A stretch of 64,000 bases of DNA from Nostoc sp. CHAB 5844 (GCF_020829595.1 NZ_JAIVFW010000008.1:1-64000); one strand, 5' to 3'; numbered from the stretch's first letter, positions 26,965 through 37,470 are shown. Numbers and translations are program-made. The notes: generated by a model not told the origin, from the sequence alone.

Positions 26965-28008
26965 ATGTGGGATTACGAACAGCTATTTAAAATTATTGAA
27001 GAATTAGTTATGCACCATTCTCCTAGTGGTGTAGAGACGGAGATTAACCAATTTTTGATGCAGAAATTTACTGCACTGGGAGTAGAAGTTTGGAGCGATC
27101 GCGCTGATAATATTATTGCTACAATTCCTGGTCAAGATGCTAGTAGAGCGATCGCCATTACCGCGCATAAAGATGAAATTGGCGCAATAGTCAAAACTAT
27201 CGGTGAAGATGGTAAAGTAGAAGTCCGCAAGCTTGGCGGTGCTTTTCCTTGGGTTTACGGCGAAGGTGTTGTTGATTTACTCGGAGACAATGAAACTATC
27301 TCCGGTATTCTCAGCTTTGGTTCTCGTCATGTTTCCCACGAATCACCGCAAAAAGTTCAGCAAGAAGATACACCTGTAAAGTGGGAAAATGCTTGGATTG
27401 AAACCAAACGCACTACCGCTGAACTAGAAGCCGCAGGTATTCGACCTGGAACTAGAATGGTTGTCGGGAAGCATCGCAAACATCCCATTCGGTTGAAAGA
27501 TCACATCGCTAGTTATACCTTGGATAATAAAGCTTCAGTCGCTATTCTTTTAGCTTTAGCCCAAACACTGAAACAGCCAGCTTGTGATATATATCTAGTA
27601 GCCTCAGCCAAAGAAGAAGTCGGAGCAATTGGGGCGCTATTTTTTACCCAAAATCAGCAATTAGATGCTTTGATTGCTTTAGAAATTTGTCCTTTATCTA
27701 CGGAATACCCAATCAAGGATGGTGAAAGTCCAGTACTGCTGTCTCAAGATGCTTATGGGATATATGATGAAACCTTGAATATGCAATTGTGCCGTTCTGC
27801 CAAACAACTAGATATGGATGTACAACTAGCAATCCTCAACGGGTTTGGGAGTGATGCTTCAATTGCTATGAAGTTTGGTCATGTCGGCCGTGCTGCTTGT
27901 TTGGCATTTCCGACACAAAACACCCACGGATATGAAATTGCTCATTTAGGAGCGATCGCTAACTGTATTAATCTATTAAAAGGCTTTTGTGAAACTTTCA
28001 CCCAATAA
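26965..28008 (+). CDS. M42 family metallopeptidase
   Basis: The 347 residues (ATG 26965) match M42 aminopeptidases/cellulases. Metal and catalytic motifs are ITAHKDEIGAIV (His), YTLDNKASVAILL (bridging Asp), SAKEEVGAIGA (Glu-Glu), EICPLSTEY (Asp site replaced or shifted), and TQNTHGYEIAH (last His). These enzymes act as two-metal cytosolic peptidases on small peptides. The open frame reaches upstream to 26890, but the extra residues look non-coding. The stop codon (28006-28008) directly abuts the 3' end of the convergent tRNA gene. Confidence 0.87.
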   Translation: MWDYEQLFKIIEELVMHHSPSGVETEINQFLMQKFTALGVEVWSDRADNIIATIPGQDASRAIAITAHKDEIGAIVKTIGEDGKVEVRKLGGAFPWVYGEGVVDLLGDNETISGILSFGSRHVSHESPQKVQQEDTPVKWENAWIETKRTTAELEAAGIRPGTRMVVGKHRKHPIRLKDHIASYTLDNKASVAILLALAQTLKQPACDIYLVASAKEEVGAIGALFFTQNQQLDALIALEICPLSTEYPIKDGESPVLLSQDAYGIYDETLNMQLCRSAKQLDMDVQLAILNGFGSDASIAMKFGHVGRAACLAFPTQNTHGYEIAHLGAIANCINLLKGFCETFTQ

Positions 28009-28080
28009 AGCCGATGACGGGATTTGAACCCGTGGCCTGCTGATTACGAATCAGCTGCTCTACCGCTGAGCCACATCGGC
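28009..28080 (-). tRNA. trnT-CGU: tRNA-Thr (anticodon CGU)
   Basis: The reverse strand folds into a 72-nt cloverleaf: acceptor GCCGATG/CATCGGC, D arm GCTC-AGCGGTA-GAGC, anticodon arm GCTGA-TTCGTAA-TCAGC with anticodon CGT, and T arm ACGGG-TTCAAAT-CCCGT, with discriminator U. CCA is not encoded. It reads ACG threonine codons. Confidence 0.95.
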
Positions 28081-28113
28081 ATACACGAAAAAGAATTATA
28101 GCATTATTTACCT

Positions 28114-28386
28114 ATGGTAGAACCAAATCCCAAAACCCGCCTGAATCCAGAACAATATGCTCGTTTAAAAGCAGAAATAGCGGCTCCTTATCGCGGCTTG
28201 CGGCAATTTATCTACATTGGCGTGGGTGCTTCTAGTTTTATTGGCGCATTTGTCTTCTTTTTTCGAGTCCTTGCTGGGAAAGAACTTGACAGCGCTTTAC
28301 CTAATTTGGCTTTGCAAATAGGAATCGTTGCTTTAATGGTCTTTTTGTGGCGCTGGGAAAAACGTCGTCAACAGATAACTAAATAG
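28114..28386 (+). CDS. DUF3493 (LPA3-type) small membrane protein
   Basis: The 90 residues start LNPEQYARLKAEIAAPYRGL (after an eight-residue leader) and have two membrane segments (FIYIGVGASSFIGAFVFFF; LALQIGIVALMVFLW) with a basic C-terminus. This is the DUF3493 family, shared by cyanobacteria and chloroplasts; the plant member LPA3 helps photosystem II assembly. A role in photosynthetic membrane assembly is inferred from that relation. Confidence 0.85.
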   Translation: MVEPNPKTRLNPEQYARLKAEIAAPYRGLRQFIYIGVGASSFIGAFVFFFRVLAGKELDSALPNLALQIGIVALMVFLWRWEKRRQQITK

Positions 28387-28828
28387 TGTAAGAGTGGAAA
28401 GTCGCTAAAATGCTTATACCACAAGGTTCGTATCCTAAAGTTAGAAGAAAGCTTTTGCAAATGTTCAATCCGGACAACAACTCTACTTGCAGTGCTATGT
28501 CTCTACTAACCAACAAAGTTAAGTGAATCCTATGAAGTTTTACATATCTTGATAATTTTAAATTTTCTTAAAGTTTTAATACAAAATTCAATGTTAAGAA
28601 AGAAAATATAAAAAAAATATTAGAAAATCAGGAAAACTCAAAATTTCTGCGAAACTAGAAAATGTTCAAACGGGGTCAGCCAATATAAAGACCCTGAAAA
28701 TAAACACACAATATATGTATAGGGTCAAATAATATTTAAAGACCCTGGATTTAAGAAAAACTACAAAATCAAAAGCGTCAAGACTAACAGTTTGTTAACT
28801 TGACGCTTTTAATTTTCTCACGAGAGAT
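28387..28828. other. AT-rich intergenic region with tandem hairpins
   Basis: No gene. Two similar small hairpins lie at 28673-28694 (GGGTC / GACCC) and 28722-28745 (GGGTC / GACCC), with related flanks (ATATAAAGACCCTG, ATTTAAAGACCCTGG). A strong bidirectional terminator follows at 28771-28810. Confidence 0.65.
28771..28810 (-). terminator. bidirectional terminator of the beta-helix/SLH gene
   Basis: A 12-bp perfect stem (AAAAGCGTCAAG 28771-28782 / CTTGACGCTTTT 28799-28810) with a 16-base loop begins and ends in A/T runs. It can therefore work in both directions; the leftward gene ends 19 bases away. Confidence 0.8.
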
Positions 28829-30505
28829 TTATTGAACTGTTACCAAATAAGGTGAGTTAATCGGTTGGACGCGTCCAGCATTAACCAGGGCTTGGTAAAC
28901 AAAAGCTGCAACTTCGGCTCTAGTTGCTTGACGATTAGGCTCAAGCTGTTTAACGGTGGGATAGTTAATGACTAATTGGCGTACAGTAGCAGCCGCAACT
29001 GGGCCAGCTGCATAATTAGGAATTTGAGCCGCATCATTGTAGAATCCAAGAGCATTCTGATTATTGGCAGTTAAGCCTAAACCATTAGCTAAGGCAACTA
29101 GTGCTTGCACTCTGGGAATTTGTTGCTGTGGTTTAAAAGTGCCATCGGGGTAGCCGGAGACAAATTGGCTTTGATAAGCAGATTTAATGGCAGCGAAAGC
29201 CCAAAAATTGCTGGGTACGTCTTGAAAGTTGATAGCGCTACGTTTCGCTGATGGATTCAAAGCTTTAGTAATAATTGTGGCGAACTGTGCGCGAGTTACA
29301 GGTTCATTAGGTTTAAACGTCCCATCAGGAAACCCAGCAATAATATTTTGCGAGGCTAAAGCTTCAATGTAGCTTTTTGCCCAAAAATTGGCGGGTACAT
29401 CCTTAAAGGCAACAGCACCCCCTGGTGGTGGTTCAACTGTAGCTGCAACAAAATCTACTTGACCAAAGATTTTTTTCTGATCAACATCATTGCCAACAGC
29501 TACAATTGTTTGAGTTTTAGTGGCGTTGTTTACGTCATAACGAGTGTTACCGCGAATGAGATTACCACCAGGATTCTCATTCGTACCAAGGTCTGGTTGA
29601 GCAGAGGTGATCGCTACTACTCCGTCTCGCTTATTATTTTGAATGACATTCTTACGGAGTACAGGTTTAGCCGAGTCTGAGATAAATAGACCGTCTTGGT
29701 TTTGGATGATTTGGTTTCCTTCAACTAAAGTTGTCGAAGTGCCGCCGATCGCCAGACCAAAACCTGTATCCTGAAATAAGTTATTGCGTACCGCGCCTTG
29801 AGCTGCTCTAGCGAGCGAAATCCCATTACCTTTGTTTTGGACAAAGATATTGCCTTCAATTTTTGGATTTCCTGTACCTGTGACAAACACGCCCTCTCTA
29901 CCATTGCCTGTAAAAGTGCTGTTTTGGATAGTGGGATTAGTCGATTCTACCCAAATACCTGTACCGCGTTGAGTCGGGTTAGTGACGGTGACACCTGCGA
30001 TCGCTGTATTATTATCAGCCAAGATGGTAATTTCTTGTCTAGCAAAAGTCCGACTGGTGTAAAAACCTGCACCTGTAATTATGATTCCTTGACCTTTGGT
30101 TGATTCGTCACCCTGTAATGTCACTCCTGATTTGAGCAACAGAGGAAATGTTTCTCCAGCCTCTTGGTTATAAGTCGCAGGCGCAAGTCGAATAATTGTA
30201 CCTGATTGAGCTTGAGTAAGTGCGAAGCTAATAGTTTTGTAAGGTGCTGCTTCTGTTGCGCCAGCACTAGCGTTATCTTGACCTGTTGCTGGGTTGACAT
30301 AAATCACTTTAGCAGTCGCAGGAGCTTGCGCCATCACGCTGGGTGAAGCACCACCATTCGCTTTACCCATCAATAATGTAGAACCAGTCGCAGCAACTAA
30401 CAAAGCTGCTAGTCCGGCTCTTAGGGATAAATTAGATCTAAAGTTTCTTCCAGAAACAGCGTAAATATTTTTTACGGAAGAAAAATGAAAACCTCTATGT
30501 TTCAT
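28829..30505 (-). CDS. exported DUF1565/right-handed beta-helix protein with SLH domains
   Basis: The 558 residues have an N-terminal signal (LRAGLAALLVAATGSTLLMG). The DUF1565 start comes next (VIYVNPATGQDNASAGATEA), then a right-handed parallel beta-helix (about 95-345; repeated NNxIxxNxxxGI-like turns such as GNIFVQNKGNGISL). Three SLH domains follow (FKDVPANFWAKSYIEALAS, FQDVPSNFWAFAAIKSAYQS, FYNDAAQIPNYAAGPVAAAT). Beta-helix domains of this type bind or cut polysaccharides; no pectate-lyase catalytic set is evident. It is likely a cell-surface protein anchored by SLH, like the 833-2911 protein. Confidence 0.88.
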   Translation of the reverse strand: MKHRGFHFSSVKNIYAVSGRNFRSNLSLRAGLAALLVAATGSTLLMGKANGGASPSVMAQAPATAKVIYVNPATGQDNASAGATEAAPYKTISFALTQAQSGTIIRLAPATYNQEAGETFPLLLKSGVTLQGDESTKGQGIIITGAGFYTSRTFARQEITILADNNTAIAGVTVTNPTQRGTGIWVESTNPTIQNSTFTGNGREGVFVTGTGNPKIEGNIFVQNKGNGISLARAAQGAVRNNLFQDTGFGLAIGGTSTTLVEGNQIIQNQDGLFISDSAKPVLRKNVIQNNKRDGVVAITSAQPDLGTNENPGGNLIRGNTRYDVNNATKTQTIVAVGNDVDQKKIFGQVDFVAATVEPPPGGAVAFKDVPANFWAKSYIEALASQNIIAGFPDGTFKPNEPVTRAQFATIITKALNPSAKRSAINFQDVPSNFWAFAAIKSAYQSQFVSGYPDGTFKPQQQIPRVQALVALANGLGLTANNQNALGFYNDAAQIPNYAAGPVAAATVRQLVINYPTVKQLEPNRQATRAEVAAFVYQALVNAGRVQPINSPYLVTVQ

Positions 30506-31853
30506 TTTTGTGTTTGTGATGTGCTGAATTATAGTTGGTAAAAAAAAGGGTCAAATGTGACAGCTATGCAACTGTCCAACCCATGCAAAACTATAACGGA
30601 TGAATTGCAAATAATCAGCTATGTTCCGCAATCAGACACGTAAATAAACAATTATTGGGGAAACTTTGAGGCAAAGGTAACAATTCCTGAGCGACTATAG
30701 GTACTTGTTTAGCTAGATTAGCTAAATTTACCAGACCAAAAAGTTTTGCGATCGCTTTGCTGTGGAGGCACTTTCTTCATGCAACTGATGCGCTCTGATC
30801 ACATTATCTCTGTCAACTATTCCCGACCTGAATCCTTACCTATTCAGTATGGGCAATTATGCCCAGCATACATAGGTCAATTGCTTTTATTCACCTAAAA
30901 TATTGTAATCTTCGCCTACATACGCCAAATAAAATGAGTTTCCCTCGCTTCACAGTGCTAAACTAAAGATTAAATCCCTACTTCAAGCGTTTCCTACTCT
31001 GCTGAAATACAAATTCATCTGCGCGGCAGTTGTTAGTCTACAGGAACGCCAAGAGCCAACAAGTCGGTAAAGCCAATTAGCTTTTGTGAGAGTAAAAACT
31101 GCTGTCTGTGATAATGCGATCGCACTTATCAAAGTAGTATGTATTTGGCTATGACTGTTTTTGCATTCCAAAGAAAAACTTGGTAGTAGAAGTAGAGAAG
31201 ATGCTGTTCACTAAATCAAGTTCCCATCCTCTCAAAAGCTGTCACAGTGTTGATGAAGCTAGAAACTTTATACAAGGGTTAAGAACAGCCTAAAATCTCA
31301 TTGGCATTCACCAGCAACAATTAGTGGTTTGCCAAACTCATACTTAGTCAAGTTATTGAGATCGCAATAGACATAGTACTCAGGAATTTTGCATAAATTC
31401 TTACTAAAAGTTAACAAAAAGCAGTACATTTGTGACTGTTACTTAGTAAACTGCTTCATTAGAGGGGAAGTTGTTCTGGAAAAATCAGCTTTAGAGCTGT
31501 AGTACTGATCGTTAAGTAAAACTTCTATAGTTTGACTGCAAGAGTTAATAATTCCCGCTGTAAAATCAACCTATTGCTGCATCAACTAGTTAGTTTTAGT
31601 ATAAAAAGTTTCATTAGTTAACTTTGATGATACATGGTAGACATACTTACATACGAACTTATACTTACAAGTAGGTTGTTTTTTGAGCAGCAAGTAAGCT
31701 AAAAAGAAAGCAAAAAGTGAAAAAAGATGGATATTACATCAAAAACCCACAGCGGATAGGAGTATGAAAAATCTAAAATAGATATTAAATTGATAAGAAC
31801 AACGACCATCGACAATCATTAGTCCACTTTATCTTCTGCAAAGCGTCGCCAGG
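30506..31853. other. 1.35-kb gene-poor region upstream of sasA
   Basis: No convincing protein or RNA gene. The only item worth note is a 39-codon frame at 30779-30898 with a Shine-Dalgarno-like GGAGG at ten bases from its ATG (listed separately). The remainder is AT-rich with one HIP1 site near 30750 and another near 31120. Such length ahead of a single gene leaves room for an unseen small RNA. Confidence 0.5.
30779..30898 (+). CDS. possible 39-residue small protein
   Basis: ATG at 30779 is preceded by GGAGG (ten-base gap). The peptide (MQLMRSDHIISVNYSRPESL and onward to LLLFT) has no recognised family. It could be chance; no other support. Confidence 0.15.
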   Translation: MQLMRSDHIISVNYSRPESLPIQYGQLCPAYIGQLLLFT

Positions 31854-31880
31854 TTGTTACCAGTGCTGAAACACGATTAC

Positions 31881-33068
31881 ATGCAAGTTTCCCAGGATCA
31901 GCCTACTTATTTTGAGGCTCCTCTCCAGTTGTTGCTGTTTGTCGATGACAGACCCCAGTCTCGACAACAGGTACAGCGAATACGTGCTTACTTAAAAGAA
32001 TTGCAGGCTGAGTACAATTTTGAAGTTCAAATTATCGATGTCGGTCAACAACCGTATCTGGCAGAACATTTTAAGTTAGTAGCTACGCCAGCATTGATCA
32101 AAATCCAACCAGAACCCAGGCAAGTTCTTGCTGGAAGCAATATCATTGCTCAATTAAAAAACTGGTGGCCACGCTGGCAAACTACTGTAGATACTTATTT
32201 AAAATTGCAAGAAGATCTTCAAGAACGTATAGATGAAAATGGTCGGGTGTCACCGCCTAAATCGACAATTGCTTCTGTTGCCGTTTCCGCAGAACTGATT
32301 AGACTCTCAGATGAAATTTTTCATTTGAAACAAGAAAAAGAAAAACTCCAGGAGCAACTACAATTTAAAGACAGAGTGATAGCAATGCTGGCTCACGACC
32401 TGCGGAATCCTTTAACAGCTGCGGCGATCGCTATCGAAACGCTTCAAGCTAACTACAATGTAGAAGCAGGGGAATTTCAGCGCTTGAAACCAGCAATGGC
32501 AGCGCATCTGCTCAAACAAGCGCGGACTCAAGCAAAAATAATTGATCGGTTAATTGCCGATTTATTGCAGGTAGGTCGGGGTAGTGATAAAGAGTTCCCG
32601 ATTATACCTCAAAAAATCGAACTAGGACAACTGTGTTTAGAAGTATTAGAGGAATTGCGCGATCGCTACAATGCAAAATTCCAAGCGCTAGAAACAGACA
32701 TTCCCAAAGACTTACCCTGCGTCTATGCCGATCCAGAACGTATCCGCCAAGTACTAGTAAATCTCTTAGATAACGCCATTAAATATACACCTATAAGTGG
32801 CAAAATTACTGTAGCTGGCTTGCACCGCACTACCCAAAAAGTTCAGTTTAGTGTTGGCGATACTGGCCCTGGTATTCCAGTGGAAAGTCGTGAACTCATT
32901 TTTGAAAATCACTTCCGCCTGCAAAGGGATGAAGGTACTGATGGATATGGCATTGGTCTTTGTTTATGCCAGCGTATCATTCGAGCGCATTACGGTCAGA
33001 TTTGGGTAGATTCTACTCCCAACGGTGGAGCATGGTTCCACTTTACATTGCCAGTTTATCCATTTTAG
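31881..33068 (+). CDS. sasA: circadian adaptive sensor histidine kinase SasA
   Basis: The protein starts with a KaiB-like thioredoxin-fold domain (about 10-95: [44 protein letters not shown]), the hallmark of SasA. A coiled-coil linker, a HisKA box ([13 protein letters not shown]; His172) and a HATPase domain ([28 protein letters not shown]) follow. SasA docks on KaiC and phosphorylates RpaA to pass clock time to transcription. kaiABC and rpaA are not in this window. I chose ATG 31881 (395 residues); in-frame GTG 31863 and TTG 31854 are alternatives, with no clear ribosome binding site for any. Confidence 0.93.
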   Translation: MQVSQDQPTYFEAPLQLLLFVDDRPQSRQQVQRIRAYLKELQAEYNFEVQIIDVGQQPYLAEHFKLVATPALIKIQPEPRQVLAGSNIIAQLKNWWPRWQTTVDTYLKLQEDLQERIDENGRVSPPKSTIASVAVSAELIRLSDEIFHLKQEKEKLQEQLQFKDRVIAMLAHDLRNPLTAAAIAIETLQANYNVEAGEFQRLKPAMAAHLLKQARTQAKIIDRLIADLLQVGRGSDKEFPIIPQKIELGQLCLEVLEELRDRYNAKFQALETDIPKDLPCVYADPERIRQVLVNLLDNAIKYTPISGKITVAGLHRTTQKVQFSVGDTGPGIPVESRELIFENHFRLQRDEGTDGYGIGLCLCQRIIRAHYGQIWVDSTPNGGAWFHFTLPVYPF

Positions 33069-33242
33069 ATTATTCGTGCCTCTGTTGATATGGATGCCGT
33101 GGTTGCTATTCGTCACAATCGTGTCATTAAAGCTACATCTGCTTTCATGAGTGGTTATGCTACCTCTAAGGTGGGCATTTACTGCGATCTTAGAGGTTGA
33201 TGGAAAGTTTTCTAGAAAATGCTCACTCTACCTACTTTTAAC

Positions 33243-34103
33243 TCAGCACTCAGCACTGAGTAAGGTAAACACAGTAATTTCAGGACGAGCAAATAACCGC
33301 AGATGTAAACCTGTCATTCCTAAGCCTCGGTTGGTGTACAAAAACATTTTTCCTACTTGATATTCTCCCAGGTAATACTTTTTCGCTAAAGGTGGGAGAA
33401 TAGGCGGTTCAATAAAAGGAAAACGCACCTGTCCGCCGTGAGAATGTCCTGAAAGTTGCAAGTCAAACCGCCCTGTCGCTGCACTGGTATTGGCAAAGTC
33501 TGGTTCATGCGCTAACAGTATTGCTGCGCCTTCTTTCGGTAACTGCTGCATAACTAAATCTAGGCGGCTTTTACCCATCTGGACATCATCTACACCTGCA
33601 ATGTGGAGCATGGCACTACTTCGTTTGAGAGTATAAATATCATTGCCCAGGTAAACAATATTGCTTTGTTGTATTGCTTTGATAATTGCTTGAGTATCGT
33701 TCTCGTGGTCGTGATTCCCCAATACTGCTACAGTTTTATCTTTAGGTGTGAAGTGAGCTAAAGAAACTGGCAGCGAAGGAATTAATTGTGGGAAATTGCG
33801 TGTAACTAAATCACCTGTAATTGCGACTAAATCGGGTTTTTGTTGGTTCACAAGTCGGACTATCCGCTTTAAGCGTCGAGGACTCATCCAGCGATCGCGG
33901 TGAATATCGCTGATTTGTACGATGCGATAGCCGTTAAATTCTGAGGCTAGGTTTGGTAATGTTAGTTGTAAAGAATTAATTTCAATCCAATTCGGTTCAA
34001 TTAACTTGGCGTATAGTAAAGTACAAAAGCCGAGCAATATGCACCATCTTATACATCGAAAGGCTGATCTGCTGGCTTTTATCAACCACTTACGAGTTAT
34101 CAA
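33243..34103 (-). CDS. membrane-anchored metallophosphoesterase (YkuE-like)
   Basis: The 286 residues have an N-terminal membrane anchor (about 17-34, CIRWCILLGFCTLLYA). The calcineurin-like metal sites follow: ISDIHRDRW, AITGDLVTR, LGNHDHEN, LAHEPDFA and SGHSHGGQ. The last block LGMTGLHLRLFARPEI is typical of YkuE/YaeI-type enzymes, which hydrolyse phosphoesters such as lipid A precursors or unknown substrates. It converges on sasA with a 174-base gap holding a 9-bp stem (ACCTCTAAG / CTTAGAGGT, 33162-33197). Confidence 0.88.
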   Translation of the reverse strand: MITRKWLIKASRSAFRCIRWCILLGFCTLLYAKLIEPNWIEINSLQLTLPNLASEFNGYRIVQISDIHRDRWMSPRRLKRIVRLVNQQKPDLVAITGDLVTRNFPQLIPSLPVSLAHFTPKDKTVAVLGNHDHENDTQAIIKAIQQSNIVYLGNDIYTLKRSSAMLHIAGVDDVQMGKSRLDLVMQQLPKEGAAILLAHEPDFANTSAATGRFDLQLSGHSHGGQVRFPFIEPPILPPLAKKYYLGEYQVGKMFLYTNRGLGMTGLHLRLFARPEITVFTLLSAEC

Positions 34104-34254
34104 GGCACAATCTCCTTCGACGTGATTGCCAGTTTTATTGCTGAGTTACTTTTTTTAAATTCGCATTTATTTAATTTTCTTTAGTCATCCTATGTTTCTT
34201 AAAAGTTAAAATAAACAGATGTGATATACTATCTGTTTCTCTATTCCTGGTTTT

Positions 34255-35616
34255 ATGGCACTGCCAATTGTTGCAATTATCGGCCGACCGAATGTTGGCA
34301 AATCCACCCTGGTTAATCGTCTCGCTGGGGAACAAACGGCGATTGTCCACGATGAACCAGGTATGACACGCGATCGCACTTATATGCCTGCTTATTGGAA
34401 TGATCGCGAGTATTTAGTGGTAGATACAGGTGGTTTAGTCTTTAACGATGACACCGAATTTCTGCCTTTGATTCGCCAACAAGCATTAGCAGCGCTAAGA
34501 GAAGCGAGTGCAGCAATTTTTGTAGTGAATGGTCAAACAGGCCCCACACCAGCTGATGAAGAAATAGCTGAATGGTTACGTCAACAACCAGTTCCAGTTT
34601 TGCTGGCTGTGAACAAATGCGAATCTCCCGAACAAGGCATCATTCAAGCAGTCGAGTTTTGGGAACTGGGCTTAGGAGAACCATACCCGATCTCGGCGAT
34701 TCATGGCAACGGTACAGGAGACTTACTTGACGAGTTAATTAAATACATTCCGACCGTAACAGAAGTACCAGAAACCAACGAAATTAAAGTAGCGATCGTT
34801 GGTCGCCCAAATGTAGGTAAATCAAGTTTATTGAATGCCTTTGTTGGTGAACAAAGAGCCATTGTTAGCCCAATTTCAGGCACAACAAGGGATGCCATCG
34901 ACACTTTTATCGAACGCGATGGGCAGCAATACCGCATTATTGATACTGCCGGGATTCGCAAAAAGAAAAACGTCGAATACGGCCCAGAATTTTTTAGCAT
35001 TAACCGCGCTTTTAAAGCAATTCGCCGCGCTGATGTAGTTTTATTAGTCCTAGATGCCCTTGACGGAGTTACCGAACAAGACCAAAAATTAGCAGGACGC
35101 ATCATTGAAGATGGTCGAGCTTGTATTGTTGTGGTGAATAAGTGGGATGCCATTGAAAAAGACTCCCACACTATCTACGATTACGAAAAAAGTCTGCAAG
35201 AACGGTTACATTTTACCGACTGGGCATCTACTATCTTTGTCAGCGCTTTAACAGGACAACGGGTAGAAAAGATTTTAGAATTAGTAAATCAAGCGGCTGT
35301 AGAACACAAACGTCGTGTTAGTACCTCTGTGATAAACGAAGTTTTAGAAGAAGCTGTCAGATGGCACTCACCGCCCACTTCACGCGGTGGTCGTCAAGGC
35401 AAGATTTATTATGGTACACAAGTTAGTACCCAACCACCGACAATTGCCCTGTTTGTTAACGAAGCCAAACGCTTCAACGATAACTACCGCCGCTATATCG
35501 AAAGACAATTCCGCCAACAACTTGGGTTTAAGGGTACACCAATTCGTTTACTCTGGCGGAGTAAAAAAGTCCGGGATGTGGAAAGTGGTAACGTTAACCG
35601 CGCAACTCGCGTGTAA
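34255..35616 (+). CDS. der: ribosome biogenesis GTPase Der (EngA)
   Basis: The 453 residues have two tandem GTPase domains, each with G1 (GRPNVGKS at 10-17 and again near 184), DTGG or DTAG in G3, and NKCE/NKWD in G4, followed by the KH-like C-terminal domain ([24 protein letters not shown]). Der is required for 50S subunit maturation. It is followed at 95 bases by an EcfT-like gene, an order seen in other cyanobacteria. Confidence 0.96.
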   Translation: MALPIVAIIGRPNVGKSTLVNRLAGEQTAIVHDEPGMTRDRTYMPAYWNDREYLVVDTGGLVFNDDTEFLPLIRQQALAALREASAAIFVVNGQTGPTPADEEIAEWLRQQPVPVLLAVNKCESPEQGIIQAVEFWELGLGEPYPISAIHGNGTGDLLDELIKYIPTVTEVPETNEIKVAIVGRPNVGKSSLLNAFVGEQRAIVSPISGTTRDAIDTFIERDGQQYRIIDTAGIRKKKNVEYGPEFFSINRAFKAIRRADVVLLVLDALDGVTEQDQKLAGRIIEDGRACIVVVNKWDAIEKDSHTIYDYEKSLQERLHFTDWASTIFVSALTGQRVEKILELVNQAAVEHKRRVSTSVINEVLEEAVRWHSPPTSRGGRQGKIYYGTQVSTQPPTIALFVNEAKRFNDNYRRYIERQFRQQLGFKGTPIRLLWRSKKVRDVESGNVNRATRV

Positions 35617-35711
35617 TGAAGTAAAAAGTAAAAAGTTAAAAGGTAAAAAAGAAAACTTTACCTTTTGCCTTTTGTCTTTTGCCTTTTGCCTTTTAACTTT
35701 TGCTTTATCTT

Positions 35712-36617
35712 ATGGATTTACTGCGATCGCTACCACTAGGACTATACTTAGAACAACCGCAAACTTGGCTGCATAAACTCGATCCCCGCGTCAAGATTGC
35801 TTGGTTGATGAGTTTTTTAACAAGCTACAGCTTTGCTAATAATCAATGGCGTGTTCTGCTAGTAGCACTGTTGATTATTTTTACCTTAGTTGCCAGAATT
35901 CCCCGACGAGTCTGGCAGCAACAAATGGGTTGGCTGTTAACACTAACAGTTTTAGTATTGTTTATTGCAGCTATTAGTCCCGATGGCTTGGGAGTAAATT
36001 ATCAGCCGCGTCTCCCAGCCAATGAACAAGTCTTAACTCAGCCAACAAATACTAGTAATTCACTCAGCACTAAAAAATACTTTTACATCCTGTTTCATCA
36101 AGGCCCAGTCAAAGTAACTCGACGTTCTTTAGACTTAGCAGTGCGTCTGAGTACAATTTTGTTTACCGTGATCTACAGTACCAACTTGTATCTTTTAACA
36201 ACTGCACCAGAAGAAATTACTGCTGCGATTGAAAGTATCATGCAGCCTTTACGCAGACTCAAGTTACCTGTAACAGAAATTACCTTGACTTTAACTTTAT
36301 CCTTGCGGTTTATTCCCCTTGTTTTAGAAGAAGTGCAGAATTTAATTCGTTCTGTAATGACAAGGGCAATTAATTGGAAAAAACTAGGGTTGAAAGGTTC
36401 AGTCAAAGTTTGGATGATAGTCGCAGAAAGACTGTTAGAGAATCTTTTGTTAAGGGCAGACCAAATGGCAAATGCCATGATGGTGCGTGGTTTTACCAGT
36501 CCTAACGAACACAAAGTCCAATGGCACGAATTACGACTCAAAGCATGGGATTGGTTAGCGATCGCCACTTTAACTTTATTCTGGGGAGTGCGGGTAATTT
36601 TGGGTAATCAATTTTAA
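35712..36617 (+). CDS. EcfT/CbiQ-type energy-coupling factor transmembrane protein
   Basis: The 301 residues match the T-component of ECF transporters. The family start (HKLDPRVKIAWLMSF) comes before several membrane helices (VLLVALLIIFTLVARIP; WLLTLTVLVLFIAAISP; LSTILFTVIYSTNLYLL; DWLAIATLTLFWGVRVIL). The Ala-Arg-Gly coupling motif region ANAMMVRGF contacts the ATPase subunits. No EcfA ATPases or S-component are nearby, so partners must be encoded elsewhere; the vitamin or metal moved is not known. ATG 35712 is chosen over TTG 35700. The 40-residue insertion around LPANEQVLTQPTNTSNS is unusual in the family core. Confidence 0.85.
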   Translation: MDLLRSLPLGLYLEQPQTWLHKLDPRVKIAWLMSFLTSYSFANNQWRVLLVALLIIFTLVARIPRRVWQQQMGWLLTLTVLVLFIAAISPDGLGVNYQPRLPANEQVLTQPTNTSNSLSTKKYFYILFHQGPVKVTRRSLDLAVRLSTILFTVIYSTNLYLLTTAPEEITAAIESIMQPLRRLKLPVTEITLTLTLSLRFIPLVLEEVQNLIRSVMTRAINWKKLGLKGSVKVWMIVAERLLENLLLRADQMANAMMVRGFTSPNEHKVQWHELRLKAWDWLAIATLTLFWGVRVILGNQF

Positions 36618-37470
36618 GCTAACTCAGCACTTTTGACGTTTTGGCTCAGGCTGAACAAATTCTTTGGTTAGCAGGTAGTGACATTGATGATATTAATAGG
36701 TTAAAAATTCTTTTAGAAGATAAAATTCAGGGAATCTACTCTACCAAGTTACCTCTTCACTGCACACACCCATTAATTTTGCCCCTGAGTTCTTCACATC
36801 GCAGTCAGATTATGAAACATCTTTCAACCGCGCCACCTACACCCATACACCCTTGCCCAAACTCTTAATTTTTCGTTTTCATGCGTAAGTCCTAACCAAT
36901 TCTAAATCATCAAAAGTCGCCCATTGTTAGCTATTTTGTGCCACAAAGCCAGAATTATGGCAACATGGAGACAAGCCAGCGCCAACATCGATTTGAGAGT
37001 CAGCCTTGGCTGTTGTGAACTTTAGTGGGTAAATCTTGTTGCTATAGGCAAAACCAAACAAAAAAGCCGAGATTTTTTGTATTGCTAATAGCGAATAAGT
37101 ACGAATTATCCAAGTATCATCAACTTTTGAGTGCCTTTACCTTTTCCTACTCTTAGCTTCATCTGCCTTGAAAATAGAGGCTAGGGACTAGAGACTAGGG
37201 GCTAGAGAAAGAAGTTTTTTATGTTTGGTAGTGAGATTTTCTCATGAATAGCTGAGTTGAAAGTGCTGAGGAGCCACTGACTTGAGGCGACTGGCGTGAG
37301 GTTCCCTCCGTTGTAGCAAGTGGCGTTTCAGAGTAAAAATACTAGTCTCTAGCCCCTAATCCCTAATTGGCGTAGTTTTAACTTAATATTCTGACGAACA
37401 GGTATGATCATCGTCTGAATGTTTGTTTAGAACTACAAATAAATATACATACTCCAACCTTGACTCTTAA
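36618..37470. other. 850-bp region without a firm gene
   Basis: A 75-residue frame from GTG/TTG-type codons at 36641 (AQAEQILWLAGSDIDDINRL) has natural composition in its first half only and may be a gene relic; I do not call it. Further right are STRR-like GGGACTAGAGACTAGGGGCT sequence (37185-37205) and GC-rich repeat pieces (37265-37330) similar to those near 26050 and 53870. The pipX promoter is in the last 100 bases; no NtcA palindrome was found. Confidence 0.45.

Noticed and set aside
30983-31171. 62-codon leftward open frame
   Set aside because: No ribosome binding site, no family resemblance and unnatural composition.
33151-33360. 69-codon frame overlapping the end of the phosphoesterase gene
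   Set aside because: Mostly antisense to a well-supported gene, with repeat sequence in its middle.
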